A stretch of 27,789 nucleotides of DNA from Ch71 sp050945695 (GTDB taxonomy: Bacteria; Chloroflexota; Anaerolineae; DRVO01), in contig JBMNTK010000021.1 of assembly GCA_050945695.1 (NCBI GenBank), positions 1 through 27,789 on the forward strand, in the 5' to 3' direction. A model generated the notes under the pieces. The model saw only the letters and a list, made by a program, of their open reading frames with translations. It searched no databases and was not told the DNA's origin. The position numbers and the translations under genes were made by a program. Within the stretch, counting starts at the first letter, position 1, and each line of letters opens with the position of its first letter. Below, one piece after another: positions 1-6,559 of this stretch.

Positions 1-249
1 CGTGCCCACGACAGACCGTCGGAGAGCACGATTGGCGCCTCGCTCTGTGGAAGGCAATCGGTGCGCACCGGTCGGCCTATCGAGATACCACCCCGCGGCC
101 ACCACTTGACAGCCCTCCCAACCCAGCCGACGCTGTACCAAGTAGCACTGGAGAAAGCCAAGTGAACCGGCGGCACGACTGCGCCGGCCGCAAGCCCAGG
201 CGCGACGGGTCGGCACTCGAGGGCCATCCTGGAGGCATAGGCAGCACAT
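1..249. other. Leader region without a gene
   Basis: I find no credible open reading frame in this stretch. A TTGACA box lies at 106-111, but no -10-like hexamer follows at 16-18 bp, so I do not call a promoter. A GGAGG at 231-235 lies 14 nt upstream of the first gene's ATG, which is longer than the usual spacing. Confidence 0.5.
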
Positions 250-1158
250 ATGATCATTGACGTACACACTCACCTGACCGCCAGGGCGCTGCACATCCAG
301 CTACAGCGGCCCGACACCCTCCCCTTCCCCAGCCTGGCCTATGGGTCTATGGACCTGGTCAACTCCTTGTCCAACCTGGAGTACATGGACCAGGTAGGCA
401 TAGACCAGTGCGTCCTCCTGCCCCTACCGGTGCCTCCGGGGATGCTCGTGCCGCCCACCATGACGCTGGAGTCCGTGTTGCAGGTCGCCTCGGTGCACCC
501 CGACCGCTTCATACCTTTCGGCACCTTCGACCCCCGCCGACCGGGCCCTTCCTACGCCCGGCAGATCGAGGCCCTCGTGGACATGGGTTGCCGGGGCTTT
601 GGGGAGTGGAAGCCGAACCCGCCCGGCGACTCCCTGCGGGTGGATGACCCCCGCGCCCAGGAGATATACGGCCTCTGCGGTGAGCACCGGCTCCCCATCC
701 TGCTGCACATGGACAGCCACCTCAACCGCGACATCGACGGCTTCGAGCGCATGGTGGCCGCCTTCCCCGATACCATCTTCATCGCCCACGGCCCCACCTG
801 GTGGGCGGAGATATCATCGAGTGTACCCGAAGGGGTAGATTACCCCACCGGCCCCATCGAGGGGCCAGGCCGGGTGGATCGGATGCTGGACCGCTACCCC
901 AACCTCTATGCCGACATCTCCGCCGGATCCGGACTGCGCGCCCTCACCCGCGATCCCGAGTTCACCAAGGGCTTCTTCCATCGCCACTGGGATCGGCTCA
1001 TGCTAGGCACCGACTACCCGGGCCGAAACGGCGCCTCCGGCCAGGCCCTCGGGATGGACCGGATGCACCTGGACCTGGTACGGGAGCAGGGTCTGCCCAG
1101 GGACAAGGAGGAGGCAGTGCTCAGTGGCAACCTGCTCAAGGTGCTGCGCCCTGCTTGA
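250..1158 (+). CDS. Amidohydrolase-2 family metal-dependent hydrolase
   Basis: This 302-residue protein has the TIM-barrel layout of the amidohydrolase-2 family (ACMSD/isoorotate decarboxylase-like enzymes). What I see is the N-terminal HxH metal pair (H6, H8) directly after the first strand, a GEWKP segment near residues 118-122, histidines at H153 (LLHMDSHL) and H180 (FIAHGPTW), and the terminal aspartate D255 in LGTDYPG. These are the expected metal ligands and catalytic positions, and the length is normal for the family. The family performs cytosolic hydrolysis or non-oxidative decarboxylation of small carboxylic or amide substrates; the substrate cannot be read from sequence. The ATG start is supported because the HTH motif begins at residue 6, as in most relatives. 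A zinc-peptidase-like gene follows 38 nt later, so the two are probably cotranscribed. Confidence 0.85.
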   Translation: MIIDVHTHLTARALHIQLQRPDTLPFPSLAYGSMDLVNSLSNLEYMDQVGIDQCVLLPLPVPPGMLVPPTMTLESVLQVASVHPDRFIPFGTFDPRRPGPSYARQIEALVDMGCRGFGEWKPNPPGDSLRVDDPRAQEIYGLCGEHRLPILLHMDSHLNRDIDGFERMVAAFPDTIFIAHGPTWWAEISSSVPEGVDYPTGPIEGPGRVDRMLDRYPNLYADISAGSGLRALTRDPEFTKGFFHRHWDRLMLGTDYPGRNGASGQALGMDRMHLDLVREQGLPRDKEEAVLSGNLLKVLRPA

Positions 1159-1196
1159 GGGGGCCGGCCCCAGAACTGACATACAGGGGGAGAGAC

Positions 1197-2249
1197 ATGT
1201 CCGTCAGAGTGGAACTCATGGAAGACGGGGGCAATCCCCAGGACCCGTCCGCCATCGAGAGGCTGGGCGAAGGTCACTATCGGGTCTTCCCCTACAGCGA
1301 GGATGGCGACGGCAACTACAAGTTCGCCTGCAACGTCCGCCTGGTGAATGAGGACAGCGTACCCCAGCCGCTCACCCTGGAGGTAGACTGGGCGGATGCC
1401 CAGTACATGAACGCCCGCCGCTTCCTCTACCTGGGCGCCGGTGATCACTGGCAGTTCGTGCCCGCGGACATCTCCGGCACCGTCGCCACCGTCTCGCATT
1501 CGGTGCCGCCCGGAGTCAGCTACGCCGGGCAGAGCCCTGCCTACGCCCTGGCTGACTACGAGGCCTTCGCTGCCCGCCTGCCCGAGATGGGATACCGCCG
1601 GCAGGTGGCTGGCCCGAGCAACGAGGGACGCGAGGTCCACACCTACGAGATCGGCCAAGGCGCCAACGCCGTATTGGTCACCGCCCGGTATCATCCCTAC
1701 GAGACCTCCAGCTCCTTCTGCCTGGAGGGGATGATGAGCTGGCTGGCCCAAGCGGGGGAGGTCCAAGAGCGGCTCCTCGCTGCCTACACCTTCACCTTCG
1801 TGCCCATGCCCAACCCGGATGGGGTGTACCGAGGGCTGTGCAAGCGCACCGGCGTGGGCGGGGTGGATCTATCTCACGAAGGCGCCCACGGCGGCGACGT
1901 GACCACCCGCACGCTCCTGGGCGTCATTGACGCCCTTCGGCCACGCGGGTTCCTGGACATCCACGGCTGGATGTACATGGAGGAGGACGGGCTACACTAC
2001 CTGGACGCGGGGCTGGGCGAGCGCTTTGCCGCCCACCTGGAGAGCCACCCCCTCTTCGTGGGCAACAAGTGGAAGGGCACCCTGACCGATGACCAGGCCC
2101 CCGGAGGCATCCGCGCCCGGGCTCACCGGGAGCATGGCAGTCGGCCCCTGGCGGTTAGCTACCGCTGGCCCGGCCGGACGGTGCCCCAGATGCGAGGGAT
2201 GGGCGGGCCCACCCTAGAGGCCTTCTGCGTGGCACTGGAGACGTTCTAG
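1197..2249 (+). CDS. M14-like zinc carboxypeptidase family protein
   Basis: This 350-residue protein starts at an ATG preceded by a GGGGGAGAG purine tract. The frame stays open for 396 nt upstream but that part lies inside the preceding gene, so I reject the longer form. An N-terminal beta-rich region (about 1-135) resembles the domain that precedes the peptidase fold in cytosolic carboxypeptidases. The peptidase part shows the HPxE zinc motif (H166, E169), an NPDG segment (206-209) and a third likely ligand in DIHG (H256), which together indicate the M14 fold. There is no signal peptide, so it should act in the cytosol. The catalytic glutamate that normally follows is not clear: a TLE at 339-341 is only 9 residues from the end. 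It could be a carboxypeptidase, a deacylase/amidase of the same fold, or a weakly active member. It probably acts with the preceding hydrolase. Confidence 0.72.
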   Translation: MSVRVELMEDGGNPQDPSAIERLGEGHYRVFPYSEDGDGNYKFACNVRLVNEDSVPQPLTLEVDWADAQYMNARRFLYLGAGDHWQFVPADISGTVATVSHSVPPGVSYAGQSPAYALADYEAFAARLPEMGYRRQVAGPSNEGREVHTYEIGQGANAVLVTARYHPYETSSSFCLEGMMSWLAQAGEVQERLLAAYTFTFVPMPNPDGVYRGLCKRTGVGGVDLSHEGAHGGDVTTRTLLGVIDALRPRGFLDIHGWMYMEEDGLHYLDAGLGERFAAHLESHPLFVGNKWKGTLTDDQAPGGIRARAHREHGSRPLAVSYRWPGRTVPQMRGMGGPTLEAFCVALETF

Positions 2250-2277
2250 CCAGCAGGCTCTCGCGACACTCAATCCC

Positions 2278-2327
2278 CCCTCTCCCATCCCATGGGAGAG
2301 GGAGTCGTTATTTGGCACAGCCAAATA
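2278..2327. repeat. Double palindromic element (two adjacent hairpins)
   Basis: Two perfect inverted repeats lie 6 nt apart. The first (2278-2302) has 11-bp arms CCCTCTCCCAT/ATGGGAGAGGG with a 3-nt loop. The second (2309-2327) has 8-bp arms TATTTGGC/GCCAAATA with the loop ACA, extendable to 11 pairs with one G-T pair. A GTGAGGG follows. The layout suggests a dispersed REP-like element more than a simple terminator, although it sits just after the M14-like gene and could end its transcript. Confidence 0.65.
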
Positions 2328-2379
2328 GCGTGGGTGAGGGCCCCCACACCATCCGCTAGGCCAGAGCCTGGCCAGCGAG

Positions 2380-2385
2380 TATACT
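2380..2385 (+). promoter_or_regulatory. Possible -10 box for the aldo/keto reductase gene
   Basis: TATACT matches the -10 consensus at 5 of 6 positions and would place a start of transcription about 30 nt before the GTG start codon. No convincing -35 hexamer lies 16-18 bp upstream, so the call rests on the -10 box alone. Confidence 0.3.
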
Positions 2386-2421
2386 ACCGTATCGGTTACC
2401 ATTGGCCGCCGGAGGGAAACA

Positions 2422-3537
2422 GTGATCTATCGCGAGTTAGGACGGACCGGCTATAGGGTCTCCCAGCTTGGCTTTGGTGCTATGCGCCTGCCCATGGTGG
2501 GCGAGGGTGAGCAGGCTCGGGTAGACCGGGACCTGGCTATCCCCATGATCCACCGCGCATTCGAGGGCGGGGTCAACTACATTGATACCGCCGTCGGCTA
2601 CTGCAACCAGGACAGCCAGCGCGCCGTGGGCGAGGCCCTCAAGGGTTGGCGGGACCGGATCGTCGTATCCACCAAGAACCCGGAGTACGAGGACGAGAAG
2701 ACCTGGTGGCAGAACCTGGAGAACAGCCTCGAGCGGTTGCAGGTGGACTACATTGACATCTACAACCACCACGGCATCCGTTGGGAACGCTACGTCAACC
2801 ACGTGGCACCCACGGTTAGCCGGTGGATGCAGCGGGCCAAAGACCAGGGCCTCATCAAGCACATCTGCTGCTCGTTCCACGACACCAACGAGAACCTCGT
2901 CAACCTCATCGAGACGGGCTACGTAGAGGTCATCACCCTCCAGTACAACATGCTAGACCGCCGGCTGGAAGAGGGTATCGCCCTGGCGCACGAGCGGGGA
3001 ATCGGCATCGTGGTCATGGGCCCGGTGGCGGGCGGCCGACTGGGCGCCAGCAGCCCGGTGCTCGAGCAGATGGTGCCGGGGATCAAGCGAGTGCCCGAGC
3101 TGGCCCTGCGCTTTGTGCTCTCCAACCCCAACGTGTCGGTGGCCCTCTCGGGCATGAGCACCATGGAGCACGTGGAAGAGAACGTCGCCATCACCTCAGA
3201 TGAGGTCACCCTCAGCCCGGAGGACCGGTCTGCCATCGAGGCACACCTGCAGAACCTGGAGAAGATGGCCCAGCTCTACTGCACCGGCTGCGGCTATTGC
3301 CTGCCCTGCCCGCAGGAGGTCAACATCCCCTACATCTTCTCCAAGTACAACGAGGCTCGCCTCTACGGCCTGTGGGAGCCCTCCCGCCGCGCATACGCCA
3401 ATTGGGGCACGGGCCGGGGCAACCGAGCGGACGCCTGCGTGGAGTGCGGCGAGTGCGAGGCCAAGTGCCCTCAGAACCTGCCCATCCGCGATCAACTGGC
3501 AGAAGCCCACGACGCGCTCATGGGCACGAGCGCCTGA
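2422..3537 (+). CDS. Aldo/keto reductase with C-terminal 4Fe-4S ferredoxin module
   Basis: A 371-residue protein of the COG1453 type. It starts at GTG, 6 nt after a GGAGG at 2411-2415. Residues 1 to about 280 form the aldo/keto reductase barrel with a visible catalytic tetrad: D55 and Y60 in YIDTAVGY, K85 in VSTKNP, and a histidine at 116/117 in IYNHHG. The C-terminal part carries two cysteine clusters, C287-C290-C293-C296-P and C339-C342-C345-C349-P, typical of ferredoxin-like iron-sulfur domains. Known family members are NAD(P)H-linked oxidoreductases; the Fe-S tail suggests electron exchange with another carrier. The protein is cytosolic, with no signal peptide or membrane segment. The gene stands 172 nt after the previous gene behind a palindromic element and may start its own transcript with the small amphi-Trp gene and the methyltransferase. 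Confidence 0.88.
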   Translation: MIYRELGRTGYRVSQLGFGAMRLPMVGEGEQARVDRDLAIPMIHRAFEGGVNYIDTAVGYCNQDSQRAVGEALKGWRDRIVVSTKNPEYEDEKTWWQNLENSLERLQVDYIDIYNHHGIRWERYVNHVAPTVSRWMQRAKDQGLIKHICCSFHDTNENLVNLIETGYVEVITLQYNMLDRRLEEGIALAHERGIGIVVMGPVAGGRLGASSPVLEQMVPGIKRVPELALRFVLSNPNVSVALSGMSTMEHVEENVAITSDEVTLSPEDRSAIEAHLQNLEKMAQLYCTGCGYCLPCPQEVNIPYIFSKYNEARLYGLWEPSRRAYANWGTGRGNRADACVECGECEAKCPQNLPIRDQLAEAHDALMGTSA

Positions 3538-3583
3538 GACACGCCGGCGCGGCCGTCGAAGCCCACTATGATGGAGGCAGCAG

Positions 3584-3844
3584 TTGTCTGAAGAGCTGGA
3601 GCTGCTGAAGGCGGAAGGACGCTTGGGCCGCAAGGCCGTGGCTACGTTCCTGCATGACCTGGCGGACAAGATCGCCAAGGGCAAGGTTCTGCTGCAGAAG
3701 GGCGACCAGCAGGTCCCGCTCGACCTGCCCGATAGCGTCACCCTCGAGATCGAGGTCGAGGAGGAGATCCGGGAGGGGCGGACTGTGCGCAGCCTGGAGG
3801 TCGAGATCGAGTGGCATGAAGGCGACGAGTCCCCGTCGGCCTGA
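3584..3844 (+). CDS. amphi-Trp domain-containing small protein
   Basis: This 86-residue acidic protein is probably initiated at TTG, placed 6 nt after GGAGG (3573-3577). The ATG at 3568 runs into a stop after seven codons in its own frame. The sequence has an N-terminal helical part (LGRKAVATFLHDLADKI), a central KGKVLLQKGDQQVPLDLP segment, then alternating hydrophobic/charged strands ending in VEIEWHEG. This matches the amphi-Trp family: short bacterial and archaeal proteins with a conserved tryptophan in an amphipathic strand and no established function. It sits 46 nt after the reductase and 29 nt before the methyltransferase, so cotranscription is likely. Confidence 0.75.
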   Translation: MSEELELLKAEGRLGRKAVATFLHDLADKIAKGKVLLQKGDQQVPLDLPDSVTLEIEVEEEIREGRTVRSLEVEIEWHEGDESPSA

Positions 3845-3873
3845 GCGGCGGCTGTGAGGGAGAACCAGACCTC

Positions 3874-4914
3874 ATGACCCCTAGAGAGCGTTTCCTAGCT
3901 GCCCTGGCCGGCCAGCCGGTGGACCGGCCTCCGGCAGCGACCATCGTCTCCGGCGCCACCTACGAGCTGCTCGGCATCGTCGGGGTGGGGCTCTCGGAAG
4001 CAAACACCGACCCCGAGGCCATGGCTGCCGTGGCCCTTGCCACCCACGAGGTGATAGGCTTCGATACCGTCATGCCGGTCTTCAGCACCTCCCAGGAAGC
4101 CACCGCCCTGGGTTGCCAGGTGGACTGGAGTGACGAGGCCCGGATGCCCACCCCTACCAGCCACCCCTGGGCCGACCGCAGTGCCCCAATCCGGCTGCCC
4201 GACGGATTCCCGGAGACCTTCCTGCAGGACCGGTACGTCCGCTGTGCGCTGGAGGCAATCCGCATCCTTCGGCGCCGCCTGGGCGACGAGGTGGCCATCG
4301 TAGGCAAGGTCATGGGACCCTGGACGCTCTCCTACCACCTGTACAACGTGCAGGAGTTCCTCTACGACACCATCATGGACCCGGAGCGAGTGCGCCTGTC
4401 GCTGCGCACCCTGGCGCCGGTGCCGGTGGTCTTTGCCCGGGCCCAGCTCGAAGCCGGGGCCGACGTCATCTGCTGGGCCGACCACGCCACCGGCGACCTG
4501 GTCCGGGCCGAGACTTACCGTGACTTCCTTCTGCCTCTGCACCGAGAGCTGGTGCCCCAGGTCCCGGCCCCGGTGATCCTTCACTGCTGTGGCCCCACGG
4601 CCGACCGCATCCCGTACTTCGCCCAGGCCGGGTTTGCCGCCTTCCACTTCGAGTCCCAAGTCCCGCCGGAGGTGGCCGTGGAGCGGACAGCGGGCCGGTT
4701 GCGCCTGGCTGGCAACATCAACAACCCCCAGACACTCCTGGCCGGCACGCCCGAGCAGGTGCGGGCGGAGGCCCGTCGGGCCATCGCCGCCGGGGTGGAC
4801 ATCATCGCCCCCGAGTGCGCCGTGCCCCTGCAGACCCCGCTGGCCAACATGCGGGCCATCGTCGAGGCCTGCGAAGCCGCCCCGGGAGTGAGGCGGGCGG
4901 CGACGTCCAGGTAG
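3874..4914 (+). CDS. MtaA/CmuA-type methyltransferase (uroporphyrinogen decarboxylase family)
   Basis: This 346-residue protein opens with TPRERFLAALAGQPVDRPP, the signature start of the uroporphyrinogen-decarboxylase-like methyltransferases. The zinc site expected for the MtaA/MtbA branch is visible as H237-x-C239 in ILHCCGP and C315 in APECAVP, so it should be a zinc-dependent corrinoid methyltransferase and not a true HemE, which lacks those cysteines. In known systems these enzymes move a methyl group between a corrinoid protein and a thiol such as coenzyme M. The acceptor is unknown here, and no corrinoid-binding protein or reactivase lies in the window. A GAGGGAGA precedes the ATG. Neighbours are the Fe-S reductase and the amphi-Trp gene, and a hairpin cluster begins at its stop codon. 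Confidence 0.82.
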   Translation: MTPRERFLAALAGQPVDRPPAATIVSGATYELLGIVGVGLSEANTDPEAMAAVALATHEVIGFDTVMPVFSTSQEATALGCQVDWSDEARMPTPTSHPWADRSAPIRLPDGFPETFLQDRYVRCALEAIRILRRRLGDEVAIVGKVMGPWTLSYHLYNVQEFLYDTIMDPERVRLSLRTLAPVPVVFARAQLEAGADVICWADHATGDLVRAETYRDFLLPLHRELVPQVPAPVILHCCGPTADRIPYFAQAGFAAFHFESQVPPEVAVERTAGRLRLAGNINNPQTLLAGTPEQVRAEARRAIAAGVDIIAPECAVPLQTPLANMRAIVEACEAAPGVRRAATSR

Positions 4915-5101
4915 GGGCAGGCCACTGCGCCTGCCCCAAAGGGCGGACGGGGTCGTCCGCCACTACACCTATCGGCGCATCCTGTGCCTGCGGCGGCCCC
5001 ATACCCAGCCGGCCGAAGGGCCGGCTTCGCCTAGGTAGCCGGGGGGTTCAGCCCCCGGCGACAGCCCCAACAAAACGGGGGGCTGGTCAGCCCAGCCCCC
5101 C
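4914..5101. repeat. Cluster of five consecutive perfect hairpins
   Basis: Between two convergent genes I find five separate perfect inverted repeats: 4914-4937 (9-bp arms GGGGCAGGC/GCCTGCCCC), 4942-4961 (8 bp, GGCGGACG/CGTCCGCC), 5007-5026 (8 bp, AGCCGGCC/GGCCGGCT), 5038-5059 (8 bp, GCCGGGGG/CCCCCGGC) and 5077-5101 (10 bp, GGGGGGCTGG/CCAGCCCCCC). The first begins at the last base of the methyltransferase stop codon. No T tract follows any stem, so classic intrinsic termination is not shown. The cluster could be a bidirectional transcript end, a REP-like array, or an RNA-stabilising element. Confidence 0.75.
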
Positions 5102-5122
5102 TCGTAGACAGCGCCTGGTGCG

Positions 5123-6436
5123 CTACTGCTGCGGCTTGGAAAACGGCCCCGTCTCGATCGTAGGAGCGTCGGGGTCGGCGCTCACCAGCTCCAGCTGATC
5201 ATCCTGAACCAGGTAGACGGTCTCCACCGATCCGGCGGCGCCCAGCATGTTGGTCACCGTGATGGTCTGGTCGGTGGAATCCAGGCTGTAGGAAGCCCAG
5301 GGAAGCAGGCTCAGCTGCTCGGTGAACTTGTTGGTGATAAACTCGCCTGCCCCCTCGTCGTACAGATACCAGTGAGAGACCTGCCAGTTGGTCCCGCCGG
5401 GCTCCACCACGGCGAAGTCCTGGAAGCCATCGAAGTTGATGTCCTCGATGATCAGGTCCATCTCTTCTGCCCACAGAGCCAGCTGCTCGGGGGTCTCGAA
5501 GGGGGTATGGAAGAGCACGTCCAGCGTCTGGGCCGGTTCCGCTGCCCCTTCCGCGGTCACCTCCACCGTGGCGGCCAGGGTGCGGCCCTCAGCGGTCGTC
5601 GAAGGATCGGGGTTGGGGATGAGGCTGAGGGAATAGGTCTGGGCACCTTCGCCAGGGGTGATGGTGGCCTCCGCCACCGGCTCCTCGGTCACCTCGGGGG
5701 TGCCGGCTGGCACCTCAGCTTCACCGCCCGGTACCAGGGCATAGACAACCTGGATGTTCACGGTGAAGTCAAGCTGGCCGGGCACGATGCCTGGTCCGCC
5801 GGCTCCCAGGTCGGCCGCTCCTCCCAGCCCAGAGAAGGGGAAGCCGCCGGTTACCACCTCACTCACGCTGATCACCTCGCCCACCGAGGCTCCCACCAGG
5901 GAGGCCAGGTGCTCTGCCCTCTGCCGGGCGTCAGCGATGGCTTCCTCGCGAGCCTCGGCCTCGGCCTCACTCGTGTCGGAGATGGCAAAGCTGACGCCAT
6001 AGAGGCGATTGGCGCCCGCATCCACGGCAGCCTGAATCACGTCACCCACGCTGGTCAGGTCCCGAATGGTGACCCGAACCATGTTGAACACCCGGAAAGT
6101 GGGCTCGGCCGGCACGTCCACACCCCGGAAGCCTTCATCGAAGAAGATGCTGTACTCGGAGGTCTGGATGTCCTGTTCGGCCACTCCAGCCTCGACAAGT
6201 GCAGCCAAGATCGCATCCATGGTGGCGGTGTTCTGAGCCACGGCCTCGGAGACGTCCGGGGCCTGGGTCTCAGCGCCGATGTTGGCGGTGGCAACGTCCG
6301 GGCTGACACTGGCCGTACCCCGGCCCACCACGGTCAGCGTCCGGCCTGCGTCCGGAGCCTGAGCCAGCGCGGGCACCGTCCCCGCCACCATGAGCAACGT
6401 AACCAGCAAGCACACTACGGCAAAGCGGACCTTCAT
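5123..6436 (-). CDS. Secreted SIMPL-domain protein with C-terminal XAC2610-like domain
   Basis: A 437-residue exported protein. It has a signal peptide (MKVRFAVVCLLVTLLMVAGTVPALAQA), then a SIMPL/DUF541 (YggE/BP26-type) domain from about 33 to 240. Family-like segments include LTVVGRGTASVSPDVA, DIQTSEYSIFF and the stretch around GQLDFTVNIQVVYAL. After a Thr/Glu/Pro-rich linker (about 245-270) comes a second domain containing EDINFDGFQDF near residue 330. That loop has D-x-N-x-D-G spacing, as in calcium-binding or XAC2610-like proteins. SIMPL proteins of other bacteria are periplasmic or surface oligomers linked to oxidative stress, with no known enzymatic activity. AAGGAG lies 8 nt before the ATG. 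The gene has its own predicted promoter and is a tandem paralog of the cytochrome-fused gene upstream. Confidence 0.85.
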   Translation of the reverse strand: MKVRFAVVCLLVTLLMVAGTVPALAQAPDAGRTLTVVGRGTASVSPDVATANIGAETQAPDVSEAVAQNTATMDAILAALVEAGVAEQDIQTSEYSIFFDEGFRGVDVPAEPTFRVFNMVRVTIRDLTSVGDVIQAAVDAGANRLYGVSFAISDTSEAEAEAREEAIADARQRAEHLASLVGASVGEVISVSEVVTGGFPFSGLGGAADLGAGGPGIVPGQLDFTVNIQVVYALVPGGEAEVPAGTPEVTEEPVAEATITPGEGAQTYSLSLIPNPDPSTTAEGRTLAATVEVTAEGAAEPAQTLDVLFHTPFETPEQLALWAEEMDLIIEDINFDGFQDFAVVEPGGTNWQVSHWYLYDEGAGEFITNKFTEQLSLLPWASYSLDSTDQTITVTNMLGAAGSVETVYLVQDDQLELVSADPDAPTIETGPFSKPQQ

Positions 6437-6484
6437 ACAGTATTCTCCTTACCCTACGCTCTGCGGCGTAGACTCCGGCGCACG

Positions 6485-6513
6485 ATTCTATTCAGCGCCC
6501 TCGGCGGAGACAA
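6485..6513 (-). promoter_or_regulatory. Predicted sigma70-type promoter of the SIMPL gene
   Basis: Reading the minus strand, TTGTCT (complement of 6508-6513) and TAGAAT (complement of 6485-6490) are separated by exactly 17 bp. They match consensus at 4/6 and 5/6 positions. Transcription would start near 6478, giving a leader of about 40 nt. The paralog upstream has the same arrangement, which strengthens the call. Confidence 0.65.
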
Positions 6514-6559
6514 CTAGAACCAGACCTTCCGGATCAGGAATTCTCGGCCAGGAGAGCAA

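Noticed and set aside
106..111. TTGACA as a promoter of the first gene
   Set aside because: No -10-like hexamer at 16-18 bp; the nearest candidate would need a spacing above 20 bp.
801..1196. N-terminal extension of the M14-like frame
   Set aside because: It overlaps the amidohydrolase gene in another frame, has low-complexity Arg/Pro/Gly composition, and the ATG at 1197 has a purine-rich ribosome site.
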